Shown: positions 31,401-41,761 of the stretch, piece by piece
Numbering within the stretch: position 1 is the first letter of the stretch
Layout: each line of letters begins with the position of its first letter
Assembly (NCBI RefSeq): GCF_005876835.1
Contig: NZ_PPSW01000016.1
Span: forward strand, 120,981 to 184,980
DNA: 64,000 bases
Reading direction: 5' to 3'
Source of the DNA: Pseudoalteromonas phenolica
GTDB taxonomy: Bacteria; Pseudomonadota; Gammaproteobacteria; Enterobacterales; Alteromonadaceae
Made by a program: the position numbers and the translations under genes
The notes under the pieces: model-generated
The model's database searches: none
Told to the model about the DNA's origin: nothing
What the model saw: only the letters and a program-made list of their open reading frames with translations

Positions 31401-32447
31401 AAACTCTGAAATAAGTGGTAAGTCCAGCCCCTTAAACCATACAGATTGGCGCTCTGCCAATTCAGCAACTATCGAAATATCAGTGTAAGCAAGATTATTG
31501 CGGGTGAAGTTAATCTCTGAACTTTGTAACGACCACCCTGATTTGTTTGGCAACATCAAGCCTTTTGCCTGCATTAAGCTAAGTTGCTGTGCCTGATTAT
31601 CTTGTTGCCAATAAATATGGCTCGGCTGCATATTCAACTGAATGTTTTTGACCTTACCATGTGCCAATGACATCCACATTTGACCGTTGATATCGGTGTG
31701 TAGGTCTTGTTTATTTTCGTCTAAATAAGGCGATAGCCAATCTTGCAGATCAACTTGGAATGCATGAAAGTAAACCTCTCCAGCTAATTCAGCCAATGTC
31801 TTACCCGTTAAGAGTAAATCTGCACTTAATTGCCCTTCGGTGAGTCCAGGGATCCCAACCACACCTGTGCCTCGGTGTGCCAACACATTATTTTGCCAAA
31901 TAACATCCTCGAGAAGCACGGTATGCTCTTTGCCATTGCGCATCGTGAGGTTAAGACTACTATTTTTGATTGCAAAGTGCCCTGATTCCCCCAGAAATAA
32001 ACTTTCTATTAAGGCCTGTTGTTCAAACTCGGTATCGCTTTGTTGAGTTGAGATATCTAGTGCATTTAAATCGACATCTGCAGCAAAGCCTTCTAAAACA
32101 AAATAGTCAGATCTCAGCTGCAGAAAGCGCAAAGACTCAATAACGTTAATTTGTAGGCTGGTGTTATCGATACGCAGTCGAATTGGCGAGTTGTTGTTAT
32201 CGTCAAAGGTGACGTCTTCTAGCACTAAGGCAGGACCTACGCCCTCCCAACTCGCAGTGATTGAGCCGATACGTAAGTCGACGTTAAACTGCTCATTGAT
32301 GAGCACTTCTAGGTCGTGTTTATAGTCATTCGCATAAGGCAGGCTATAGCGAAAGACAGAGACCAAAACGGCAAGCAAAACTAGTGTGACAGCAACCAGT
32401 TGCCACACTTTTCGCAAACAAAAAAAACAAACCGCTTTGACTTGCAT
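28479..32447 (-). CDS. yhdP: YhdP family AsmA-like envelope protein
   Basis: YhdP is one of the large AsmA-like proteins that, with TamB and YdbH, carries phospholipids to the outer membrane in E. coli. The 1322 aa protein has one N-terminal membrane anchor (LVAVTLVLLAVLVSVF, about residues 17-32) followed by a very long beta-strand-rich periplasmic body (DUF3971/AsmA-type), with the family's ending (GIMNSRDIGELLSEF, then LLSLDSLVRKLKLDFRDVFSKGFFYNSMEG). The C-terminal 80 residues are low-complexity Pro/Ser/Glu-rich and probably disordered. It is 15 bp after rng, within the mreBCD-maf-rng-yhdP-tldD cluster. Confidence 0.93.
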   Translation of the reverse strand: MQVKAVCFFCLRKVWQLVAVTLVLLAVLVSVFRYSLPYANDYKHDLEVLINEQFNVDLRIGSITASWEGVGPALVLEDVTFDDNNNSPIRLRIDNTSLQINVIESLRFLQLRSDYFVLEGFAADVDLNALDISTQQSDTEFEQQALIESLFLGESGHFAIKNSSLNLTMRNGKEHTVLLEDVIWQNNVLAHRGTGVVGIPGLTEGQLSADLLLTGKTLAELAGEVYFHAFQVDLQDWLSPYLDENKQDLHTDINGQMWMSLAHGKVKNIQLNMQPSHIYWQQDNQAQQLSLMQAKGLMLPNKSGWSLQSSEINFTRNNLAYTDISIVAELAERQSVWFKGLDLPLISEFIQLTNLPNTDLIAELAPEGALQGKLEFETNTEPKVWLYSDKLKWQYARGIPATESLRLEVKAIGEQAVIELYSQQGQLHTEDMFAKPIAYEQLAGRFDIDKFNGHWRVTSDSIWLDNQDLTLAAEMQLRLLEQPELDLYVEVKGGNGQIAKNYFPQTLMAESLINYLNGAIKAGQHLGSQVLLSGRLTDFPYIDKTGRFEVLSELSQTEFAFAPEWPAVKEAAATLHFVNERMDIYVEEGKLINQSIDGGVQVSLANLEQANNLAVDIKQTTQAQSLGTFFAKTPLKDPLTNVFDVVQAQGAVTGDVLLDIDLKSLAVNATGRVLLNDNSVYLAQPGMQLNQVSGTLTFDDEVIDLKSATASWLEMPLTLSVHGASQAQAYKVEIDTLLKASTDKLLPYGHGIMDGYLVGATDLNTLVTLDFAPQGFTYNAKFTSDLIGLESSLPPPYSKEAATSWPLSGQVRGDDISNLITASIQEKLFFNAILENETGRFSNTHIIAARQDRGLAQQDFQVSIELPEIALVPWVDFIDRLIQISAQPSDNPSMLPKLHEITAQIDALTVSGLPFNDFEMRLEPVATGTQIRLNAKELRATVAVPEGGSSRPIQIDSDYLRLNVPEAKSDTAPSKPDSAESLQWLTRMPAIEMLCADCKVKTYQLDKVSLSMFGDGEKFNISELVVDKQDHVFRGQGSWQDGMTEISGIMNSRDIGELLSEFDLTSSIKDSKANMHYQLSWQGAPYKVHVPSLAGDVQWELGEGHLSEISDKGARVFSLLSLDSLVRKLKLDFRDVFSKGFFYNSMEGSMQIAEGIAYTKDTSMDGVPADLTIQGFANLDTQEINYDLAVAPQVTSSLPVIVGWMVNPVTGIAALALDQVLHSARVISEIKFKVTGTMQEPVVTEIDRKSREIEIPKPAQSEPPAPSEQPASQSVVEGEAESLSSSSASPVKAETLETSQTPMKTQQNVQSKSEDKANEGGN

Positions 32448-32462
32448 GGGTGTTTAATCGCC

Positions 32463-33935
32463 TTACATCATGACAACGTCAAACTGCTCTTGGCTATACA
32501 AGTTCTCTGTTTGAATACTAACTTGTTTACCAATAAACAGCTCAAGCTCTGCAAGGTTGTGATACTCGTCATTAATTAACGCTTCACTCACCGCTGCCGA
32601 TGCATAAACCATGAACTTATCAGCATCATAAGCGCGGTTTACTCGCACAATTTCACGTAGGATCTCATAGCAGACTGTCTCAACGGTTTTCAATGAGCCG
32701 CGGCCTGAACATGATGGACATACATCACATAAGATGTGCTCTAAACTCTCGCGCGTTCGCTTGCGCGTCATCTCTACTAAGCCCAAAGCTGATAAGCCAT
32801 TAATATTGGCTTTTGCTCTGTCTTTAGCTAATGCTGTTTCTAGAGAATGTAATACTCGACGCTTGTGCTCATCTGACACCATATCGATGAAGTCGATAAT
32901 AATAATACCACCTAGGTTACGCAGTCTTAGCTGACGCGCAATTGCAGATGTAGCCTCAACATTGGTATTAAAAATGGTTTCTTCTAAATTGCGGTGGCCA
33001 ACAAACGCACCGGTGTTTACGTCAACCGTCGTCATCGCTTCGGTTTGATCTATGATCAAATAGCCACCAGATTTTAATTCCACTTTTCGATGAAGCGCTT
33101 TTTGAATTTCACTCTCAACGTCAAATAAATCGAAAATCGGTCTTTCACCCGGATAATACTCTAGCGCATTAGACAACAGCGGTACGAACTCTTCGGTGAA
33201 GGTTTTAAGCTCTTGATAGGTCAGCTTCGAATCAACACGGATACGCTCCATGTCTTCACCAACATAATCTCGTAATGTTCTAAATGCCAGAGTCAGATCT
33301 TCGTGCAAAATGGCTGCTTTACTGGTTTTTCGACGACGGCCAATGATTTTTTGCCATAGTTTTTTCAAAAACTCAGCATCGTGTTGAAGTTCAGCCTCAG
33401 TCGCGCCTTCTGCAGCAGTACGAACGATGAAGCCGCCATTTTCATCATTGTATTGCGCCACAATCTTTTTAAGGCGACTGCGCTCCTCTTCGGTTTCAAT
33501 ACGCTGACTTACTCCAACATGCGTGGCATCTGGCATAAACACCAAATAACGCGAAGGGATGGTAATGTCTGTGGTTAAACGTGCCCCTTTGGTGCCCAGT
33601 GGATCTTTGACCACTTGTACCATTATGTATTGGCCTTGCTTAACCAATTCACGAATATCTTGTACTTTCTTGACTGGCTGCTCGTCCACGCCTTCCACAA
33701 CAGAGGCACTGTTGACGATATCAGAAGCGTGCAAAAATGCAGCTTTTTCTAGGCCTATATCTACAAAGGCGGCCTGCATACCTGGTAACACTCGGCTTAC
33801 TTTACCCAAGTAAATATTGCCTACAATACCCAGGTTGCCCACTCGCTCAACTTGTATTTCTTGCAGCACGCCATTTTCGATTAATGCAACACGACTCTCA
33901 CTAGGTGTCACATTAATTAATAATTCACTACTCAT
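32463..33935 (-). CDS. rng: Ribonuclease G
   Basis: RNase G is the smaller RNase E paralogue, processing the 5' end of 16S rRNA and some mRNAs. The 490 aa protein has the S1 domain at the N-terminus (NLGIVGNIYLGKVSRVLPGMQAAFVDIG), the 5'-sensor and DNase-I-like catalytic region (DVNTGAFVGHRN around residue 307 and IIDFIDMVSDEH around 348) and the zinc-link CDVCPSCSGRG. It lacks the long C-terminal scaffold of RNase E. It overlaps maf by 8 bp. Confidence 0.96.
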   Translation of the reverse strand: MSSELLINVTPSESRVALIENGVLQEIQVERVGNLGIVGNIYLGKVSRVLPGMQAAFVDIGLEKAAFLHASDIVNSASVVEGVDEQPVKKVQDIRELVKQGQYIMVQVVKDPLGTKGARLTTDITIPSRYLVFMPDATHVGVSQRIETEEERSRLKKIVAQYNDENGGFIVRTAAEGATEAELQHDAEFLKKLWQKIIGRRRKTSKAAILHEDLTLAFRTLRDYVGEDMERIRVDSKLTYQELKTFTEEFVPLLSNALEYYPGERPIFDLFDVESEIQKALHRKVELKSGGYLIIDQTEAMTTVDVNTGAFVGHRNLEETIFNTNVEATSAIARQLRLRNLGGIIIIDFIDMVSDEHKRRVLHSLETALAKDRAKANINGLSALGLVEMTRKRTRESLEHILCDVCPSCSGRGSLKTVETVCYEILREIVRVNRAYDADKFMVYASAAVSEALINDEYHNLAELELFIGKQVSIQTENLYSQEQFDVVMM

Positions 33936-34503
33936 GCGCCCCCGCTATAAATGCTTTTATTAATTCATCTGTCTCATATAAAGGTAAGCCGACTACGGCA
34001 AAATAGCTACCCGACATCTGGGTAACAAAACGACCTCCAAGACCTTGGATCCCATAACCGCCGGCTTTGTCTTGCGGCTCGCCTGATTGCCAATAAGCGG
34101 TAATTTCTTTATCTGTAAGCGCTTTAAACGTCACATCTGTCGCCACAACTTGACTCAAGACACTGTTTTTATCGGCAACAGCAATGGCGGTTAAAACTTG
34201 ATGAGTTCGCCTCGATAAACGCTGCATCATAGCGGTAAAATCGACTTCATCAACAGGTTTACCGAGCGCTAAATTATCTACTACAACCACAGTATCACTA
34301 CCTAGTACTGGTTTATCATCATACCCCATAGCCACACCTGTTTGAGCTTTAAGGCGCGCCAAACGTTCAACTAATTGTAATGGCGTTTCTCCAGCGAGTT
34401 GCGATTCATCTGCGTCGACTGAAAATTGGGTAAACTCATAGCCCAATTGCGCAAGGAGTTGTTTACGTCTTGCTGAAGCTGAAGCGAGGTAAAGCGTGGT
34501 CAT
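33928..34503 (-). CDS. maf: Maf family nucleotide pyrophosphatase (YhdE-like)
   Basis: Maf proteins hydrolyse noncanonical or pyrimidine nucleoside triphosphates; the YhdE branch acts on dTTP and UTP in E. coli. The 191 aa protein starts with TLYLASASARRKQLLAQLGYEF, the family substrate loop, and has the VLGSDTVVVVD and DKAGGYGIQGLGGRFV motifs with the conserved Asp, Lys and Gly residues. It overlaps mreD by 1 bp and rng by 8 bp. The order mreBCD-maf-rng is the gammaproteobacterial standard. Confidence 0.95.
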   Translation of the reverse strand: MTTLYLASASARRKQLLAQLGYEFTQFSVDADESQLAGETPLQLVERLARLKAQTGVAMGYDDKPVLGSDTVVVVDNLALGKPVDEVDFTAMMQRLSRRTHQVLTAIAVADKNSVLSQVVATDVTFKALTDKEITAYWQSGEPQDKAGGYGIQGLGGRFVTQMSGSYFAVVGLPLYETDELIKAFIAGAHE

Positions 34504-34982
34504 TATCTGATCCTAAATTGTCTTCGATATTTACGCAGTAGTAAAAAGATCCATGGCCAACAAAACATCCCCGTGAGGGCAGGCCATAAATACTCAGGAT
34601 TAAAATAAATATCGAGTAAGAAGTGATTCAACCAAAATTGTAACAAATGATATAAGGCTAAGAACAAACCGACTAATACTGCTTGCTGCCAAATCGAAAA
34701 GTTACGAATTTTTTGAAAGTTACTCACGGTAATATAAATACATATCGAGTAACACAATGAGTTAACCCCCAGCGGCGAGCCGGTTGCTAAATCAATAATA
34801 AGCCCTGTTACCCACGCCCAGCCAATGTTAACTCGGTGGGGTAAAGCCAATGACCAATACATGAGCACTAGCAGTACCCAGTCAGGTCGAAAGATATCTG
34901 TAGACAAGGGTAAAGGCATCAGTGCCATGACTAATGCTAAAAAAAGCGAAAAACAGATCAATAAATAATGACGCTTAATCAT
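34503..34982 (-). CDS. mreD: Rod shape-determining protein MreD
   Basis: MreD is an inner-membrane component of the elongasome. The 159 aa protein has about five membrane segments, starting with YLLICFSLFLALVMALMPLPL. The PDWVLLVLMYWSLALPHRVNIGWAW block and the GSPLGVNSL motif are typical. It overlaps mreC by 8 bp, which indicates translational coupling. Confidence 0.93.
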   Translation of the reverse strand: MIKRHYLLICFSLFLALVMALMPLPLSTDIFRPDWVLLVLMYWSLALPHRVNIGWAWVTGLIIDLATGSPLGVNSLCYSICIYITVSNFQKIRNFSIWQQAVLVGLFLALYHLLQFWLNHFLLDIYFNPEYLWPALTGMFCWPWIFLLLRKYRRQFRIR

Positions 34983-35813
34983 TACGATTTTCCAAGCTTT
35001 GTTTACCTAATACCACCAATAAGCGGACTCGGTCTAATTGTGCAATCGGCTCTGCATACACTTTCGCAAAAGGCACACTTTCATCACGATCAATGGAAGT
35101 TACAACTGCAACTGGGTAGCCCTCAGGAAAAGTGCCACCAAGTCCTGAAGTCACCAACACATCCCCTATTCTGACATCCAAACTATGAGGTACATGTGAC
35201 AGGGTTAACTGATTTAATTTACCCATACCCTCAACGACCGTACGCACATCATTTCTTAAAATACGGACTGGCGTTGCATGTGTGGTGTCTGTCACGAGTA
35301 AGACGCGAGAAGTTGTGGTGCCGGTATGCGTCACTTGACCTACAATACCAAGCTCATCAATAACCGCTTGCCCTACTTGCAAACCATCTATAGTGCCGCG
35401 GTTTATCACCACTTGATGACTATATCGATTTGAATGCACAGAGAGTACTTGACCAATAAGACGCGAGCTTTTCTCACGCGAAGAGGCATTTAATAACGCT
35501 CTTAACTCTTGATTTTCTTTTTGTAGGAATTGTAGTTGTTGCAGCTGCTCACTCTGAAGTAACTGCTTTTCTCTGAGCGCTTGGTTTTCGTCAAGCAGTT
35601 GATCTCGAGTTTGTAAACTGCGCGCACCTAGGCTCAGCACCTCATAAGGCACATTAGCAAAGTACAACAGTGGGCTTACCAGTGTATGCAAGCTGGTACG
35701 CAACACAGTACCGCCGCTCGTATAGCGATCACCAAGTATCAGTAAAATACTTAAAATGACCGCCACGGTCAGCCGAAATTGTAGTGATATCGTACGGCCA
35801 AATAATAAGTTCA

Positions 35814-35814
<1 letters not shown>
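34975..35814 (-). CDS. mreC: Rod shape-determining protein MreC
   Basis: MreC links the cytoplasmic MreB filament to periplasmic peptidoglycan synthases (PBP2/RodA). The 279 aa protein has one N-terminal membrane helix (FRLTVAVILSILLILGDRY, about residues 12-30), a coiled coil (about 64-105, rich in Gln/Leu/Glu) and two beta-rich domains (VLSVHSNRYSHQVVINRG, AVIDELGIVGQVTHTG, GVLVTSGLGGTFPEGYPVA-type endings). It starts one base into the mreB stop codon. Confidence 0.95.
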
Positions 35815-36884
<1,070 letters not shown>

Positions 36885-36925
36885 TTAAACACAGTGGCAG
36901 CCAACTAGACTGCCACTAATAATTT

Positions 36926-38992
36926 TTAGCGCTCTCGTACTAAACGAAAGCCGATATAATTTGCTCTGAAATCGGGTGCTAACGCCAAACGTGTCGATAC
37001 ACGCGCAAGACTTGGTGCAAAGTTCCAAGCACCACCGCGTACAGTAACATCATTCTGAGAGGCACGTTTTTGTGTCCACTCCCACACGTTACCTACCGTG
37101 TCATATAGGCCATAGTTATTAGGTGCAAACTCACCAACAGGGGCTGCACTCTTATTTGACCATTCACTGCCACACCAACCACAGTTTGCTAGGTTTTTAC
37201 CAATCTCATTACCCCAAGGGTATTCTGACGTTGTGCCTGCACGCGCTGCGTACTCCCACTCAACCTCATTAGGTAAACGATATTGTTTACCTTCTTCACC
37301 TGATAACCAGTTTGCGTAGGCTTTTGCGTCTTCATAAGACACACAAACAACTGGAAAGTTCTCACTTTGCTCATAACCTGGGTTTTGCCAGTTATAATCT
37401 AGCTCCCATACTGGTTCGCCGTTTCGATAGTAAGCACAGCCTTTTGCTTTTTCAGCATCTGTTGTAAACCCAGTGCTTTGTACAAAGCGTCGAAATTCAG
37501 AAACAGTCACTTCTTTGCTTTGCATCGCGTATGAGTTGCTCAGTACCTTCTCAACAACGGGTCTTTCATTCGCCAAACCATTACCCGTTAGGTCACCCAT
37601 TTTAAATGAGCCCGCAGGAATAATACTGATTTGGTTGTTCACTGACTGATTAACCAAACTCACTGCCTGAGGTGTAACTGGCGACTCTGAAACTAGGCTT
37701 ACTGCAGGTTGCTCTACCTTTTTAGTCTCGACTTTTGGGTTCGACGACAAAGGTTGAGCTACCTTTGCCGCTCTAGGCTTTTTTACAAGCTGCGCATGGA
37801 TAGTTTGTGCACGGCGAATGTTCACGCGCGTTTTATAAGGTTCATATCCCAACTTGCGCACTTCAATTTCATGCATGCCAACCGGGATTTGTAAATTCAG
37901 TTTTGTTGAGCCGTAGCTCACACCATTAATGAATACTTCATCGTCGTATACGTTAGAGCGCAATGTTAGCTCAACCAGTTTATCTGTCTGTTTCTGAACC
38001 GGTGCTGATGCAACAGGTGTTGGCGCTCGCTCTACCACTGGCATAACCGCACGTGGTTGCGTCACAGCGTTATCTTCTGCGTAATTAAACTGGGTGTCAG
38101 AAAACGTTGTTGGGTAACTATTTTGATATCCAATACCACCAGATAATGGCGTGCCATATTCTGAACAGAAGCGGTTATCAACGCTCAGTAAGCCACATAA
38201 ACGACTGGCATTGACATCGCCGCGCATCGTTACACTCAAGTTTACGCTGTAATTACCTTGACCACTGAAAGAGCTTGCGGTGACATGACTACTCACTACC
38301 TTCACTTGCGCACCAGCTAAGTTGCGTTTCGGCTCAACTAAACGCTGCTCAGTCAAGTTTGCAAATAGCTGGTCAATAAAACGTTGCGTCGACTTTTGCA
38401 GGCCCATCTGCTGACCACGTTGCTCACATGCCGCTAGCGTTTCTGTACGCTTACAGTTAATGGTATGTTCGATTTCTAGCGTGCCTTCACGGCTAAATTC
38501 GTTTCTTAAGCGCTCGACTCGGGCGGTGCTTAATTGGTCTTTTAAGCTTTCAAGAGTGTTAACTAAGGTGTGTTTGGTAATGCGAATCTGTTTGATATCT
38601 TGTCGATGTGATGCAATCGCCGCCAATTGCATGGTGATATCTTCTTTATTCTGTTTGTGTAAAGCAACCGCTTCTTGATATCGCGTTTGAGCGGCTGAAA
38701 TGTTTAAAGAAGGATCATCGATAAGCCTGCGATATAACTCGTTCATTGCATCGAGCGCTTGGTTTTTTTCTTTATCTAGCTCGGTAGAACGGTTTCTTAG
38801 TAAGTCTAATTGTGACACTAAACGTGTTTCTTCACTGAGATGCTTATCTAAAATCTGAGTATAGTTTTCTAATTCGTTTTGCTTGACTGACAATTCAGCT
38901 TCGATTGCTGTGACGGTCGCGGTATCTTGTGCAAATACATTGGCTGCCAGTAAAGTAGCAGATATCAAGAGAGATAAAGGAGCGATTCGCAT
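36926..38992 (-). CDS. Exported SUMF1/FGE-sulfatase domain protein with coiled coil and PEGA domain
   Basis: The start was placed at the ATG giving MRIAPLSLLISATLLAANVFAQ, a good signal peptide, with GGGA and GGA elements just upstream; an ATG nine bases earlier and a TTG fifteen bases earlier are alternatives. The product of about 688 aa has a coiled coil (about 25-190), a middle region, a PEGA domain at about 335-400 (EVFINGVSYGSTKLNLQIPVGMHEIEVRKLGYEPY-type), a linker, and a C-terminal SUMF1-like domain from about 450 (SFKMGDLTGNGLANERPV, GKQYRLPNEVEWEYAARAGT, YDTVGNVWEWT, ASVRVST-type ending with YIGFRLVRE). Formylglycine-generating enzymes use copper-binding cysteines; here only isolated Cys are seen, so it is likely a binding or scaffold protein. 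Confidence 0.8.
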   Translation of the reverse strand: MRIAPLSLLISATLLAANVFAQDTATVTAIEAELSVKQNELENYTQILDKHLSEETRLVSQLDLLRNRSTELDKEKNQALDAMNELYRRLIDDPSLNISAAQTRYQEAVALHKQNKEDITMQLAAIASHRQDIKQIRITKHTLVNTLESLKDQLSTARVERLRNEFSREGTLEIEHTINCKRTETLAACEQRGQQMGLQKSTQRFIDQLFANLTEQRLVEPKRNLAGAQVKVVSSHVTASSFSGQGNYSVNLSVTMRGDVNASRLCGLLSVDNRFCSEYGTPLSGGIGYQNSYPTTFSDTQFNYAEDNAVTQPRAVMPVVERAPTPVASAPVQKQTDKLVELTLRSNVYDDEVFINGVSYGSTKLNLQIPVGMHEIEVRKLGYEPYKTRVNIRRAQTIHAQLVKKPRAAKVAQPLSSNPKVETKKVEQPAVSLVSESPVTPQAVSLVNQSVNNQISIIPAGSFKMGDLTGNGLANERPVVEKVLSNSYAMQSKEVTVSEFRRFVQSTGFTTDAEKAKGCAYYRNGEPVWELDYNWQNPGYEQSENFPVVCVSYEDAKAYANWLSGEEGKQYRLPNEVEWEYAARAGTTSEYPWGNEIGKNLANCGWCGSEWSNKSAAPVGEFAPNNYGLYDTVGNVWEWTQKRASQNDVTVRGGAWNFAPSLARVSTRLALAPDFRANYIGFRLVRER

Positions 38993-39205
38993 ATTTTCCA
39001 TTCCCAAAAGCGGCGATTATTTGGTCTTTGTTATTTTTTATAATTAATGCTTTATGCTATGTACTTAAACAGTAAAACACAAGCTTTGAACACACTAATA
39101 TGTGAGTTTACAACTATTATCCACCCGCTTGCTACCTTTCTAGAAATATTTTCATCTCAAGATCTCAGCTGTTAGACTGAGGTTTTACACTCAATCATCA
39201 TTAGT

Positions 39206-40120
39206 ATGGATAATAATCAGTTTGTATTGCCTGAATCTCCTGTTCAAGAAATTCAACATCCGTTACTTGAACAAAAAAAGATCAAGCTCGCAATTAAACG
39301 AGATGACTTACTGCATCCTGCCATTTCTGGTAATAAATGGCGCAAGCTCAAATACAACTTGATCAATATGAAAAGCAAAGGCTATGACTCTTTCGTCACC
39401 TTTGGCGGTGCTTTCTCAAACCATTTATATGCCAGTGCAATGGCATGTAAAACTTTCAACTTAACTGGCCACGCAATTATTCGAGGGCCAGACATTGATG
39501 AAAATAACCCAACCATTAAGATGGCGCGTGCCTGTGGTATGAACTTATATGCGGTAAACCGCAAAACGTATCGATTGCGCCATGACCCTGCTTATCTGAA
39601 AAGCCTGCAAACTGAATTTCCTAACAGCTTCATCATTCCCGAGGGTGGTACTAATAAAGCGGCACTGAGCGGTGTGGCTGAATTAGCGAAAAGCTTACCT
39701 CAATCAGACTATGTGATTTGTGCAACAGGTAGTGGAGGTACTGTCGCGGGGCTTGCCAAAGGGTGCGCGCACAGTACCCAAGTTATGGGCATCGCTGTCT
39801 TAAAGCAAGCTGACTATCTTAATCAAGAAATCGCGCAACTACTGACAGATAAGCACAGTGGCGCACCATGGCAGTTATTAACAGATCATCACTACGGTGG
39901 ATATGGTAAATTCACAGAGGATGTCTGGACATTTTGTCAACTTATGAGGCAAACATATCAACTGCCTTTAGAGCCTATATATACAGGTAAAATGCTGTTT
40001 GCTGTATGGCAACTCATAAGCCAAGATTATTTTCCACAGGGCAGTAGTATCATGACCATTCATACTGGCGGTTTACAAGGTCTTGACGGTTTGAGATATC
40101 GCGGCTTAATAACCCGCTAG
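39206..40120 (+). CDS. PLP-dependent D-cysteine desulfhydrase / ACC deaminase-like enzyme
   Basis: A 304 aa fold-type II PLP enzyme. The Schiff-base Lys is in SGNKWRKLKYNL (about residues 40-50), the phosphate-binding or substrate segment is FGGAFSNHLYASA, and the glycine-rich PLP loop is ATGSGGTVAGLA (about 172-183). These features fit the DcyD/ACC deaminase group, but assignment to one activity needs active-site residues I cannot confirm. The gene points right, between two leftward genes, and its last 15 bp overlap the end of the EAL-like gene. It lies in the interval that holds the MSHA cluster in Vibrio. Confidence 0.8.
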   Translation: MDNNQFVLPESPVQEIQHPLLEQKKIKLAIKRDDLLHPAISGNKWRKLKYNLINMKSKGYDSFVTFGGAFSNHLYASAMACKTFNLTGHAIIRGPDIDENNPTIKMARACGMNLYAVNRKTYRLRHDPAYLKSLQTEFPNSFIIPEGGTNKAALSGVAELAKSLPQSDYVICATGSGGTVAGLAKGCAHSTQVMGIAVLKQADYLNQEIAQLLTDKHSGAPWQLLTDHHYGGYGKFTEDVWTFCQLMRQTYQLPLEPIYTGKMLFAVWQLISQDYFPQGSSIMTIHTGGLQGLDGLRYRGLITR

Positions 40121-41761
40121 CTCTAATTGCTGAAGTGGCTCCGAAAAATAATACCCCTGAGCCCCTTTTACGCCTAAGCGCTGTAAGCATTCTAGTTCGG
40201 TTTGCGTTTCAACCCCCACAGCATAAACAGGCAACCCAAGCTGTTTGCCCTGCCTAACGATATGACGTACAACCTTTTGCTGGGCATGTGATTCATCTAT
40301 GTTATGTACAAGATCAAAAGATAGCTTTAAGGCTTTAATACATTTCACTTGCTTTAAGTCCTTCACATTAAAGGACTCTGATACTTGGTCAAGTACTAAC
40401 CCCGTACCAACTGTTTCTAGTCTGAACACTATGTCTTCAAGTAATACACGTTGCTGACAAAAGTCATCCAAGGTCATTTCAAATAACACCCGTTTTGCCA
40501 ACTGACTTTGTGCTAACTTTTCCAAAAGCCAATTAGCAAACTTAGGATCGCACCAATTGATAGTATGAATGTTCACACTCGCCAACAAATGGCTTTTATC
40601 TTTACCCAAGACCTTAAAAGTGTGCTCAACAATAAAAGTGTCTAATGTCCACAAGCTTTCCTTGCTATGTAACTGAGGAACAAATTGCTTGGCCGCAATT
40701 AAACCTAGCTTCTCATGCCTCACTCTTAATAATGCTTCACTCTGAGTAATTTCTTGAGTCGCAAAACAGAATAAGGGTTGGAAAAAGAGAATAAACTGGC
40801 CATTCTCAATATACTTAATGAAGTCTGATTCTGAATTTTGCATAGATATTTCGTGCGTTTTATTGAGTGGCGTAAGGTGAATATGCTGCCACACGTTATT
40901 AGTCGCAACACTCAATGCTGAACGTGCAAGCTGATACACCTGAGTTTGATCACATTTTGACTGATAATAACAAGCGCCTAATTTAACCACTTTGCGTGAG
41001 AGGTCGCCGCGAATGGCAAACAGGATCTGATACACCACTTCGTGCATTTTTTTACTGACTGCTGAGACATCCCCCCAAGCAACTTGCTCGATAGTGACTG
41101 CCAAAGCACCTGAGTTTAAGTATTTAACTGAACATTTGGCATATTTAGAAAAGTGCTTGTGGAATTGAATCGCGAAATGCTGCTGTGCGTCGATACCTTC
41201 TTCTAGGTGATAGCTCCATTTGATCAACGCAAAAATACTAAACAAGTTCTCGTCTGTACTTCTTGGTTGCTGGATTGAAGGCAGCACATTTTCTCTTTCG
41301 ATAGGCAAAGACTTCTGTGGTTGGCGAAAAAATGGTTTTGGTCTCACTCTATATATCAGCCACCAGCGATAACCAAACACAATTAGACCTATAAATAACA
41401 AATTAAACATCAATAAAGTGCTTGCATACTCCCGCAATACTTTTGGGTGTTGTACGTAAATAGTGGAGCCCGCAAACTCAAAGGTGTCTAGGTTTTTTAT
41501 ATTTGAACTTGGTTTTGTGCCGAATGAGACAAACTGCAAGTTAAATTGTCGCGCCAATATATCGAGTTTGTCATCTGTTCGCTCTTCTTCAGACAGTAAA
41601 CTCACTTGCTGAACAAACTGCATACCTCTTTGATGGATCTGTAGGTGGAATAAATGAATGAGCAGTGCATTAAGAAAGCATACAAGCAATATCGAGGCAA
41701 TCGCTAAATACCACTTGGATAATGTGTCTGTTACGCGTTTAAATAGCGGCTTCATCACCAT
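40106..41761 (-). CDS. CsrD/MshH-like protein with degenerate GGDEF and EAL domains
   Basis: CsrD targets CsrB/C small RNAs for RNase E decay in E. coli and is catalytically dead as a cyclic di-GMP enzyme. The start at 41759-41761 (MVMKPLF) has GAGGTG 6 bases upstream. The 551 aa protein has two membrane helices (about 18-36 and 121-140) around a periplasmic loop, a GGDEF-like region lacking the GGDEF signature (LNSGALAV in its place), and an EAL-like region. The latter keeps EALLR and the VNIH Asn but has DQ for the metal-binding DD, lacks the GTG loop, and has AVGVE for AEGVE. Location next to ssb also fits MshH/CsrD. Confidence 0.75.
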   Translation of the reverse strand: MVMKPLFKRVTDTLSKWYLAIASILLVCFLNALLIHLFHLQIHQRGMQFVQQVSLLSEEERTDDKLDILARQFNLQFVSFGTKPSSNIKNLDTFEFAGSTIYVQHPKVLREYASTLLMFNLLFIGLIVFGYRWWLIYRVRPKPFFRQPQKSLPIERENVLPSIQQPRSTDENLFSIFALIKWSYHLEEGIDAQQHFAIQFHKHFSKYAKCSVKYLNSGALAVTIEQVAWGDVSAVSKKMHEVVYQILFAIRGDLSRKVVKLGACYYQSKCDQTQVYQLARSALSVATNNVWQHIHLTPLNKTHEISMQNSESDFIKYIENGQFILFFQPLFCFATQEITQSEALLRVRHEKLGLIAAKQFVPQLHSKESLWTLDTFIVEHTFKVLGKDKSHLLASVNIHTINWCDPKFANWLLEKLAQSQLAKRVLFEMTLDDFCQQRVLLEDIVFRLETVGTGLVLDQVSESFNVKDLKQVKCIKALKLSFDLVHNIDESHAQQKVVRHIVRQGKQLGLPVYAVGVETQTELECLQRLGVKGAQGYYFSEPLQQLELAGY

